DNA of 64,000 nt. It comes from JANNPJ01 sp965200525 (lineage in GTDB: Bacteria; Actinomycetota; Actinomycetes; Actinomycetales; Kineosporiaceae). Shown here one piece after another: positions 7,825 through 15,247 of the stretch. The translations under genes and the position numbers were made by a program. Under the pieces are notes generated by a model. It saw nothing but the letters and a program-made list of their open reading frames with translations. It ran no database searches and was not told the DNA's origin. The first letter of the stretch is position 1. The number at the start of each line of letters is the position of its first letter. Location of the stretch: assembly GCA_965200525.1 (NCBI GenBank), contig OZ241368.1:5828001-5892000 (forward strand), in the 5' to 3' direction.

Positions 7825-9558
7825 ATGACGTCCGTCTCCGTCCGCAGCGACGGCCGGCCCACCCGATCCCGGATCCTGCTCGCCGTTCTGGCGACGCTGG
7901 CCCTGATCGGCGGCCTGCTCACGGTGAACGCACTCACGGCCAGCGCCGCCGACACCCTGCTCTCGCAGGGCAGGACGGCGACCGCCTCCTCGATCGAGAA
8001 CGGCGGAACGCCGGCCTCGGCCGCGGTCGACGGCAACACCGGCACCCGATGGGCCAGTTCGTTCAGCGACCCGCAGTGGCTGCAGGTCGACCTCGGCGCC
8101 ACCGCGACCATCAGCTCGGTGACCCTGAACTGGGAGGCCGCCTCCGGCAAGGCGTTCCAGATCCAGACCTCCGGTGACGGAGCGAACTGGACCAGCATCT
8201 ACTCGACCACGACCGGCCCCGGCGGGGTGCAGAACCTGGCCGTCAGCGGCTCCGGCCGGTACGTGCGGATGTACGGCACCGCCCGGAACACCGGCTACGG
8301 CTACTCGCTGTTCGAGTTCCAGGTCTACGGTTCCTCCGGCGGTGCGTCCGGGTCGACCTGCCAGACCGGGGACGCCGCGGCGAACCGCCCCGCGACCGCC
8401 TCGTCGGTGGAGAACGGCGGCACCCCGGCGTCGGCCGCGGTCGACGGCAACACCGGCACCCGCTGGTCGAGCGCGGCCTCCGACCCGCAGTGGCTGCAGG
8501 TCGACCTCGGTGCCTCCTCGACGATCTGCCAGGTGGTTCTCACCTGGGAGGCCGCCTACGGCAAGTCGTTCCAGCTGCAGACCTCGAACGACGCCGCCGC
8601 CTGGACGTCGATCTACTCAACCACCACCGGCGCCGGCGGAACCCAGACCCTGAACGTCACCGGGTCCGGCCGGTACGTGCGGATGTACGGCACGGCCCGG
8701 GCCACCGGTTACGGCTACTCGCTGTGGAGCTTCGTCGTCCACACCCTCGGCACCGGCTCCACCCCGACGCCGACCACCACCACGACCCCGCCGACCACCG
8801 GCAACGGCACGGTGTCGTCGGCCAAGAAGGGCGCGGCGATGTGGAACTTCGCCGGCGCCGACAAAGCGATCCCGGACTCGGGCATCACCTGGAACTACAA
8901 CTGGTCGACCAGCCCCAGCAGCTCGACCGCGGCCAAGAACACCGAGTTCGTCCCCATGGTCTGGGGCGCCGGCTCGGTCAACGCCAACTCACTGGCCCAG
9001 GCCAAGGCCAACGGCAAGACCCTGCTCACCTTCAACGAGCCCGACCTCGGCGAACAGTCCAACATGACGGTGGACCAGGTGCTCTCGCTGTGGCCGCAGC
9101 TGCAGGCCACCGGCATGAAGCTGGTCAGCCCGGCCGTGGCCTACGGCGGTGACACCGCCGGCGGCTGGCTCGACCGGTTCATGTCCGGGGCCTCGGCCAA
9201 GGGCTACCGGGTCGACGCCATCGCCCTGCACTGGTACGGCGGCGACTTCAACACCGCCAACGCCACCACCCAGCTGCAGAACTACATCACCGCCGTCTAC
9301 AACCGCTACCACAAGCCGATCTGGCTCACCGAGTACGCCCTGATGCGGTTCGGACCCACCGTCACCCCCACCGCCGACCAGCAGGCCGCGTTCGTGACGT
9401 CGTCCACCAAAATGCTCGAAGGCCTGCCCTTCGTCGAGCGGTACTCCTGGTTCTCCTTCCCGACCCCCACCGAGGGCGGCCTGGGCACCGGGCTCTACAA
9501 CACCGACGGCACCGCCACCGCCATGGGCCAGGCCTACCGCAAGGCTGGCCCCGCCTGA
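7825..9558 (+). CDS. Secreted GH128-like beta-1,3-glucanase with two discoidin (F5/8 type C) domains
   Basis: 577 residues. Signal peptide at about residues 1-42 (RSRILLAVLATLALIGGLL, cleavage after ASAA). Two F5/8 type C/CBM32-like domains follow at about 43-170 and 178-305, with near-identical stretches (ENGGTPASAAVDGNTGTRW in both). A Pro/Thr linker (STPTPTTTTTPPTTG) leads to a Glyco_hydro_cc (GH128/Asl1) domain at about 325-577. The likely catalytic acids are Glu405 in LLTFNEPDLGEQ and Glu503 in PIWLTEYAL. GH128 enzymes cleave beta-1,3-glucans, so it probably acts on fungal or plant walls. ATG 7825 has an AAAGGAG site 6 bases upstream; the longer in-frame start is rejected. It stands alone between aroE and the decayed mobile region. 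Confidence 0.88.
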   Translation: MTSVSVRSDGRPTRSRILLAVLATLALIGGLLTVNALTASAADTLLSQGRTATASSIENGGTPASAAVDGNTGTRWASSFSDPQWLQVDLGATATISSVTLNWEAASGKAFQIQTSGDGANWTSIYSTTTGPGGVQNLAVSGSGRYVRMYGTARNTGYGYSLFEFQVYGSSGGASGSTCQTGDAAANRPATASSVENGGTPASAAVDGNTGTRWSSAASDPQWLQVDLGASSTICQVVLTWEAAYGKSFQLQTSNDAAAWTSIYSTTTGAGGTQTLNVTGSGRYVRMYGTARATGYGYSLWSFVVHTLGTGSTPTPTTTTTPPTTGNGTVSSAKKGAAMWNFAGADKAIPDSGITWNYNWSTSPSSSTAAKNTEFVPMVWGAGSVNANSLAQAKANGKTLLTFNEPDLGEQSNMTVDQVLSLWPQLQATGMKLVSPAVAYGGDTAGGWLDRFMSGASAKGYRVDAIALHWYGGDFNTANATTQLQNYITAVYNRYHKPIWLTEYALMRFGPTVTPTADQQAAFVTSSTKMLEGLPFVERYSWFSFPTPTEGGLGTGLYNTDGTATAMGQAYRKAGPA

Positions 9559-9577
9559 CCTCCCGAACGGCCGCGGT

Positions 9578-9598
9578 GCGGCGGCGCGATGCCGCCGC
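9578..9598 (+). terminator. Possible hairpin terminator after the glucanase
   Basis: Arms GCGGCGGC (9578-9585) and GCCGCCGC (9591-9598) around GCGAT, 19 bases past the stop codon. All-GC arms could arise by chance at this base composition. Confidence 0.4.
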
Positions 9599-10202
9599 CG
9601 CCCCGTGGCCTGTAGGCGAACGGGGTCTGTGACTCGCTCCTCTGTAAAGCGGCGGGTCGTCGATGGTGGACCTGGGGACGGCGTGATTGCTACACCCCCA
9701 AAAGGGCCGCCGTTGGCCCACTCGTTGCGGACGACTCGAGCTGGTTGGCCGACCGGACCCAACACAGGCCAATATGGCCACCCGTTGGCGCTCCGGCCCT
9801 GGTCTTGTCATCTGCTCACTGACCAGCGATTCCACCCCCGAGGAACGAACGATCGACGTCGCTCGCCGGTCGCCCGGCCCAGGTCAGTTTCCAGTCGCCC
9901 CCGTGGGCCAGAACCAGCCCGGGTTGTTTCTCTGAGGTCAGCCGGGCCGGCCACCGTTGACGGCTCAGCGCAGAGGGCCGCAGGACACGCTGAAGTTGCG
10001 ACCGGTGTGCGGGTCGAACTCTCTGATGCGCCGTCCGGTGAGGACGGGATGCCCTCGATGGTTCGAGCCTAGTGCTTGTTGGGGCCTGTTGAATTTGGGT
10101 GGCCAACGGTTGGGCGGGCGGCTGCGAGATGCCGGCCTCCTGGTGGGGTCGGCGTGCGCAGATGGAACGGGCCCGTCCGAGTCGCTGCCTGCGGAGGCCT
10201 CC
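9599..10202. other. Gene-free stretch at the edge of the decayed mobile region
   Basis: I find no reading frame with recognisable protein features on either strand. It holds several TTGGCC/GGCCAA words (about 9711-9780 and 10097) of the kind that recur through the region to 12400, and one arm of a diverged 62-base inverted repeat. Long open frames here are low-complexity Arg/Pro/Gly shadows. Confidence 0.6.
9693..9754 (+). repeat. Diverged inverted repeat, left arm
   Basis: The 62 bases beginning CACCCCCAAAAGGG match the reverse complement of 10844-10905 without gaps at roughly two thirds of positions. Shared words are CCCC-AAAA-GGG, GGCC.ACT, TTGCGG and GGCCGACC/GGCCAACC. The pair brackets the hypothetical-gene remnant at 10203-10780. 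Confidence 0.45.
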
Positions 10203-10780
10203 ATGTCCGCCTCGTTCCGCTCTCGAACCCACCGTCCTGCTGGTAGTTCCGGCTCGCCCGAGCCGCTGGGCCCGCAGCCGACTGACGGCCCGCTCGACAT
10301 CGCGCAGCGCGCCTTCGACCTGCTCGTCACCGGTCCCGGCGCCCTCACCTTCGACGGTCGCGGCATCCCCGGCCTGCCCGCCAGGCACCTGCGCCTGGGC
10401 GAGCTCAGGCGGCTCCTGTTGGCCCGGGGCTCCAGCGCACGACCGTGTCTGGGCGCATCTGCGCGGCCGGGCCCGGCGGGAGGGCGGGGCCTGGGTACTG
10501 GCCTGTGCCGGGATCGCGATGCCGGGTTTGAAGGCGCGCGCCACCGCGTTGGCCTGCGGCTGGGTGGGCGATCCGGTCGACCTCGACCGCGAGCTGCTGA
10601 CCGGGTTCCTGGAGGGAGTTGTCAACGCCGACCCAATACTGACCCCGCTGGTGCCGCGCGGGCTCTGGTACTCGTCGGGTCAAAGTTGGGTCGGCGTTGA
10701 CAGGAGTGCGCGCCCGGGTGGCCGCGAAGTGGCGCCGCTGCTCCAGCCCTGCCTCGGTGACCGTCCCTCGGCTCGCGTGA
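10203..10780 (+). pseudogene. Broken conserved hypothetical gene of actinobacterial mobile elements
   Basis: From ATG 10203 the frame reads through a Pro/Ser-rich start into DGPLDIAQRAFDLLVTG, ALTFDGRGIPGLPARHL and LGELRRLLLARG. At the G-run 10426-10429 the reading jumps by one base, after which the other frame continues coherently: PAHDRVWAHLRGRARREGG, WVLACAGIAMPGLKARA, DLDRELLTGFLEG. One missing G restores a single frame. At 10620 the gene is interrupted by an 83-bp insertion; removing it with one target copy rejoins the frame to a stop at 10778-10780. The domain pattern resembles hypothetical proteins encoded near VirB4 and replication-relaxation genes in actinobacterial conjugative elements. 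Function unknown. Confidence 0.6.
10620..10702. mobile_element. 83-bp MITE-like insertion with 26-bp inverted ends and 5-bp target duplication
   Basis: The ends at 10620-10645 and 10677-10702 are inverted copies matching at 23 of 26 bases. The outer 17 (TGTCAACGCCGACCCAA) are perfect and TGACCC is shared at the inner edge. The flanks are the direct repeats GGAGT (10615-10619) and GGAGT (10703-10707), a textbook target-site duplication. No transposase fits inside, so it is non-autonomous. The TGT-start and inner TGACCC recall IS21-type termini, but that family assignment is inference. Confidence 0.75.
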
Positions 10781-11502
10781 GTCCTGGCGCACGCCCCGGT
10801 TCGCCGGTGACGCTGCCCGCACCAGGTGCCTCTTGTTGGCTCCGGTTGGCCGAATCGGCAACAGCAACCGCAATCAGTTGGCCCACCGAGCCCCTTTTGG
10901 GGATGGGAACACCGAACGCCGGACGGCAGCCACGACCCGGTCCCGCACCCGTCACGCCGTCAAGCACCAGGGCCGCCCGGCGAACATCGTGTGCGCGGCG
11001 GTGCGCCTGAGCGGTACAGCAGTTGACCCGCGCCCTTCCCAGTCCCGGACGGCTGATGCGGGGTCCGTGGCCCCTGGGCCCCTCCGGCTTCCTGGGTGGA
11101 CCGGGTCGCTCGGGTCCGCGCGGTGGTGGTCAGCGGGGGCTGTCCACCGGCTCCGGTGGCACCCCGGGGTGCTGGTAGGGCGTCGGTGCCGCCGCGGCCT
11201 ACCGCTGGAGGAGGAGTCTCACTCCGGCCCGTGCCGGCCCGGCCCGCGCGGCCTCTCAGGCGGGCGCGCGTATCGCGCCCCGGGGCTGGGAGAGGGGGCA
11301 CTAGACCGGCAGCACCGCGGTCGGTAGCACCGGGATCACCATCGATATCGGCGGCACCGTTGAACTTGTCGGTCCAGGCCCAGTGGAGCGAGACCGGACC
11401 AATGGCGCGTCCACGCCGCAGGCACTGCCACCCAACAACGCGCGACTGCGGGCGGGTGCGCCGGCAGCGGTGAGCCCGCGCCCAGCCAGTTCCCCGCCCC
11501 CC
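10781..11502. other. Gene-free stretch inside the decayed mobile region
   Basis: About 720 bases with no recognisable coding sequence. It contains the second arm of the diverged inverted repeat (10844-10905) and GC-rich low-complexity DNA. An isolated frame near 11307-11370 (GSTAVGSTGITIDIGG) is not supported by a start signal or family motif. Confidence 0.5.
10844..10905 (-). repeat. Diverged inverted repeat, right arm
   Basis: Partner of 9693-9754, in opposite orientation, containing GGTTGGCCGAA, TTGGCCCAC and CCCCTTTTGGGG. It lies about 60 bases past the end of the broken hypothetical gene. Confidence 0.45.
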
Positions 11503-11657
11503 GACCACCCAGAACCGCTCGACCTCCCACAACCCCGCGACCCACCCGACCCGAAGGAGCTCATCATGAGCGCGTCCACCCTGGACCGGCAGGCCCCGCT
11601 GCTGGCCGACGTCGTCACCGCCCTCCGGGCGACGGCCATGGCCGCGGCGACAGCCAG

Positions 11658-11748
11658 TACGTTGGCCAACCCGAAGGCCAACATGTTGGCCAAGAGGAAG
11701 GCCAGCTTGATGGCCAAGACACCGGCCACGCGGGCGGCCACGACAGTA
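11658..11748 (+). repeat. GGCCAA array with 12-base period
   Basis: GGCCA(A) recurs about every 12 bases seven times, beginning at TTGGCCAA 11662. Read forward it gives tetrapeptide-like units with Ala in one position; read in reverse it gives a hydrophobic Leu/Ala run. It lies in the first insert of the VirB4 remnant. Confidence 0.6.
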
Positions 11749-11781
<33 letters not shown>

Positions 11782-12395
11782 GTTGGCGTGGCCCTGGCCA
11801 TGCTGGCCACGCCCCGGCCGTCGGCGGTCACAGCAAAGCGGGGCCAGGCATGGCGGGCGCCGAGCAGCCACGCGCTCCGGCCGGTCGGTGCCCGGCAGGG
11901 TGTGGGCGGCGGCCAGCTTGGGTCCATGGACACAGGGATCGTTTCGGCAGCTGTTCTACGGTCCGGGCACCGTCGTTGCGCAGGGACATCTGATCGTCTG
12001 GTCCACCCGTCACCTGCCGGACGAGCTGCGTGCGGCCGGGATGCTCTTGGCCCTGGACGCCGTCTGGCGCGACATCGACGTGGACACCCACCGACCGCTC
12101 GACCCGTTACCCCTCACGACAGCGCCCGAAGCGACGCTGTCCGATGTCCCCCACCCGGGTCCGGGACCTCCGCCGCGACCACCGGGCGGCCGTCGTTGGC
12201 CAACCCGGAGGGACGGTTGGCCAACTGGGAGCCCCACCAGGTGGCCGGCCACCCCGGCGGGGCCGGGACAGGACTGGGCGGCCACGGTGGCCACCGACCC
12301 AGCGCCCGCCCCGTCCGCCTTCCTGGCCACCGGCCAGTGCGGCGGCCAACTGGGTGGCCACCGTGCCGACCGGCCAACGGACCGAACACCCGGTA

Positions 12396-12439
12396 GGACA
12401 TCGACCCGGACACCGGGGCGGGACATCGACCCGGACACC
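12396..12439 (+). repeat. Direct repeat GGACATCGACCCGGACACC, two exact copies
   Basis: Exact 19-base copies at 12396-12414 and 12421-12439, then a partial copy (GGACATCGG, from 12445). A related copy (GACATCGACGTGGACACC) is at about 12070-12088, on the other side of the second insert in the VirB4 remnant, so the insert is bracketed by this repeat. Confidence 0.75.
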
Positions 12440-12907
12440 CGGCCGGACATCGGGACCACCCCGGCGGTTGGTCGTCGTGGACGAGGCCTGGTCCCTGATG
12501 CGCGAGGGGGAGGGGGCCGCCTTCCTGGCCCGGTGGCCAAGTCGGCTCGCAAGCGCCGGGCGGGGCTGGCGGTGGTGACGCAGGACATCGTCGACCTGCT
12601 CGGCTCCGACCTCGGGCGGATCGTCGTGGCCAATGCCGCCACCCAGATCCTGCTGCGCCAGGCACCCCAGGCCATCGACGAGGTCGCCGCCGCCTTCGAC
12701 CTGTCGGCCGGTGAGGCCCAGCTGCTCTCCAGCGCGGGTCGCGGTCAGGCGCTCCTGCTGGCTGGCGGTCAGCGGGTGGCCTTTCAGACCGTCGCCTCGC
12801 AGGCCGAGCACCAGCTGGCATCCGGCTGGTCGGACCTGCTGGCCGAGGAACCGCACGGATCCGGGCCGCAGCCCGGTGACGGTGAGAGCGCTGGGAGCAG
12901 CTGGTGA

Positions 12908-13260
12908 TGGCCTGGGTGATGGCTCGGGCGAGGGCCGCGTTGCTCGCCTCGCTGCGAGTGCTGCCGGCGCCGGCTGGGCAACGGGCGACGTGCGCGCACG
13001 AGGCGCTCACGTCCATCGGCTCCTCGACCACTGGCTGTCGATGACTCTGGCCCACCAAAACCTCGACCAGCTGCCGCGCGAGACGACCCGTCGCTGGCAG
13101 GCGAACCGGATTTGGCCGCGGCAGACCCAGCAATCCACCCGAGCCAGCGCCGAAGGTCGGATCCCGGCCGGCGACTGAACACGAAGCGTAGCCATCGCGC
13201 CTAACCGGAATCGGTCTCCGGCATGGCGAACCGCCTTCTCGACATGGCCGAGGGGCCTCC
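12908..13260. other. Gene-free stretch downstream of the VirB4 remnant
   Basis: No recognisable gene. One frame gives LDQLPRETTRRWQANRIWP near 13060-13120 before a stop at 13176-13178; I do not recognise it and cannot separate it from noise. Confidence 0.45.
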
Positions 13261-13282
13261 GAGGGCCTCCCGTGAGGCCCTC
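13261..13282 (+). terminator. Perfect 9-bp hairpin
   Basis: GAGGGCCTC (13261-13269) and GAGGCCCTC (13274-13282) pair perfectly around CCGT. It may be a terminator of the mobile region or a leader hairpin for the small frame at 13316. Confidence 0.5.
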
Positions 13283-13315
13283 GACGGAGCCCAGACCATT
13301 TCCGGAGGTGCAGAC

Positions 13316-13387
13316 GTGACCCAACGGGACCCAACTGGGAACCAACTGGGAACCAATCGTGCAGTTCGGAGGGCTGCCCATGGTTAG
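13316..13387 (+). CDS. Possible 23-residue peptide or truncated gene start
   Basis: GTG 13316 lies 5 bases after a good CGGAGG site (13303-13308). It encodes MTQRDPTGNQLGTNRAVRRA plus AHG, then TAG. The DNA contains three near-copies of CCAACTGGGA. It could be a leader peptide, the stub of a deleted gene, or chance. No family recognised. Confidence 0.25.
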   Translation: MTQRDPTGNQLGTNRAVRRAAHG

Positions 13388-13568
13388 ACCAGACCGAGCA
13401 AACGAACCCCGACTTCCCCCACTGGGGGACCCTTTTCTTCCTCGGAGATTTTCATGGCCGCAAAGGCGTCATTGGTGTCCCACACACTGGGCGTGACCTG
13501 CTCCGGTGCCGGAACCACGGACCGGTCCCGCTCACGCATCGTTGATCCCCTCACCCATCATCAGCCGG

Positions 13569-14229
13569 ATGAAGCGGCGCGATCAGGCGATCGCGCGCCT
13601 GCTGGATGAGCACCGCTCCCTCACCACCGCCCAGATCACGGCAGTCTTCTTCGCCAACGCCAGCACCGCCTCCCGACCGGCTGTACCGGCTGCGCCGGGT
13701 GGGCTGGCTGAACCGGTTCATCCCCGCCCGCGGGCTTGGGCGCCCAGACGTGCACTGGGTGCTGGGACCGACGGGTGGGGTCTGGTCGGCCGGGTACGAC
13801 GGGCGCATCCTTGCGCACCCGTCCACGCATGTCCGGCGGGCGATCGCCCTGTCGGTCAGCGCCAAGCTGGCTCACACGGACGGAGCGAACCAGTTCTTCG
13901 TCGACCTGCTGGCGCACGGCCGGACGCAGCCGGACTGCCGCGTGGAGCGCTGGTGGTCGGCCCAGCACGCGAGTGAAGCGTTCGGGCAGCGGGTACACCC
14001 GGACGGGCACGGAGTCTGGCGCGAGGGCGGCGAGCAGGTGGGGTTCCTGCTGGAGTACGACACCGGGACCGAGACCCTCGGGCGGCTGAAGGACAAGCTG
14101 GACCCGTACCGGCGCCTTCGCCGCGACGGTGGACCGGACTATCCGGTGCTGTTCTACCTGCCTTCGCCGGTGCGGGAGACAAACTTCCACCGCAGGCTTA
14201 ACGGCCTGGCCGCCCGGCTGGCGCCGTGA
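13569..14229 (+). pseudogene. Frameshifted replication-relaxation family gene
   Basis: The first frame, from ATG 13569, reads MKRRDQAIARLLDEHRSLTT then AQITAVFFANASTAS. After the CCC at 13672-13674 the coherent frame moves by one base: DRLYRLRRVGWLNRFIPARG, DVHWVLGPTGG, LAHTDGANQFFVDLLAHGRT, VHPDGHGVWREGGEQVGFLL, EYDTGTETLGRLKDKLDPYR and YPVLFYLPSPVRETNFHRR. These are the winged-helix and nuclease-like hallmarks of the replication-relaxation family encoded by actinobacterial conjugative elements and plasmids. One extra C explains the shift. The C-terminus ends at LAARLAP, shorter than I would expect. Start region and end are approximate. Confidence 0.75.
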
Positions 14230-14601
14230 ACTCAGGGCCCTCGACCGCACCCTGGGCGCCCTACAGGAAAACGTGAGCAGACCAGCAATCGCCTGCTGCC
14301 AGCGCCTGTAGCGGCGTGATCCGTGGCAGTTGCGTGGTGTCCGTTTCGTTAGGGCCGCAATGTCTTCAGTGGTGGTCGGCGGTCTGCGTCAAGTTCACCT
14401 GAGCGGCCTGCCTCAATAGCCCGATCAGGTTCAGCGCGGCCCGGCCGTCACCGGGATGGGACCGATCGCCATGACGTTCTGCCCTGAGCGGGAGCCCAGG
14501 TTCCCTGTGGAGCGTCTGTGTGACACCGCGGATCCTTGAACCAGGGCGCCGGACGGTCGATGCATTCGTTGGTGGCCGATCGTCGGCCACCGGCGAGGGG
14601 A
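14230..14601. other. Gene-free right edge of the decayed region
   Basis: About 370 bases with no recognisable coding sequence, tRNA or attachment-site-like repeat that I could detect. The boundary with native chromosome probably lies here. Confidence 0.5.
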
Positions 14602-14610
14602 ATGCCACCC

Positions 14611-15198
14611 GTGAACGTCAGCTCGATCAGCTCGTCGATCCAGGCCAGTCAGTTCCAGACCGACGGTCCCGGTCGGCATGGTGGCGGCGGCCCGTTGGAG
14701 GCAGCGGCCAAGGCCCTGGGGCTGAGTCAGAGCGACCCGATCGACCAGCTCAAGAAGGCCAAGAACTTGGACGACGTCGCGAGCGCCCAGGGCGTCTTGC
14801 ACGACGACCTCGCCGCCGTGCTCTAGGCCGACATGCCGGCCGATCTGGCCGCCTCGGACGACGCCGACACCATGATCACAAAGATCACCGGCACCAAGGG
14901 CCTGCCTCAGGGGCCGATGGGTCCGCCGCCTGGGCCGCCGCCGACCGGCGGGGTGAACGGCAACTCCGGCCTATTGTTCGACAGCTCCAGCTCCGGCGTC
15001 CTGGGCTCGAGCCTCACCGGCGATCAGCAGAACACGCTGAACGAGCTCAGTAGCCTGCTCGGCACCGACTCCGGCGGCCCGCTGGACCAGCTCAAGAGCG
15101 GCACCAGCCTGTCCGACCTGTTCGGCGCCCAGGGGGTCGACCAGAAGAGCATCTCCGCGGTGCTGCAGGACAGTCTGCTGTTCGACGCCAAAGGCTGA
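14611..15198 (+). pseudogene. Conserved actinobacterial helical-repeat protein split by an in-frame amber codon
   Basis: Both halves lie in one frame. The first runs from GTG 14611 (GAGGGG site at 14595-14600; ATG 14602 is an alternative) to TAG 14824-14826 and contains PLEAAAKALGLSQSDPIDQL and LDDVASAQGVLHDDLAAVL. The second continues with ADMPADLAASDDADTMITKI, a Pro/Gly linker, SGVLGSSLTGDQQNTLNELS, then LKSGTSLSDLFGAQGV and a stop at 15196-15198. The repeated unit (LK.G.SL.D....GV) on both sides, and unbroken coding character after the stop, indicate one ancestral protein of about 195 residues. TAG replaces what is probably a Lys or Gln codon. ATG 14833 could restart translation of the second half. 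Function unknown. Confidence 0.65.
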
Positions 15199-15247
15199 GC
15201 CTTCGCCTCGGCCCCGCGCCCCGGGGCGGGCTCGGTCCTCCGGACGT

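Noticed and set aside
10050..10075. GGTTCGAGCC resembling a tRNA T-arm, possibly an attachment-site remnant
   Set aside because: No pairing acceptor, anticodon arm or CCA end could be built around it.
15203..15247. A ribosome-binding site for the GTG 15248 start of pilB
   Set aside because: No convincing purine-rich element is present at the right distance; the PilB start remains open between 15248 and 15344.
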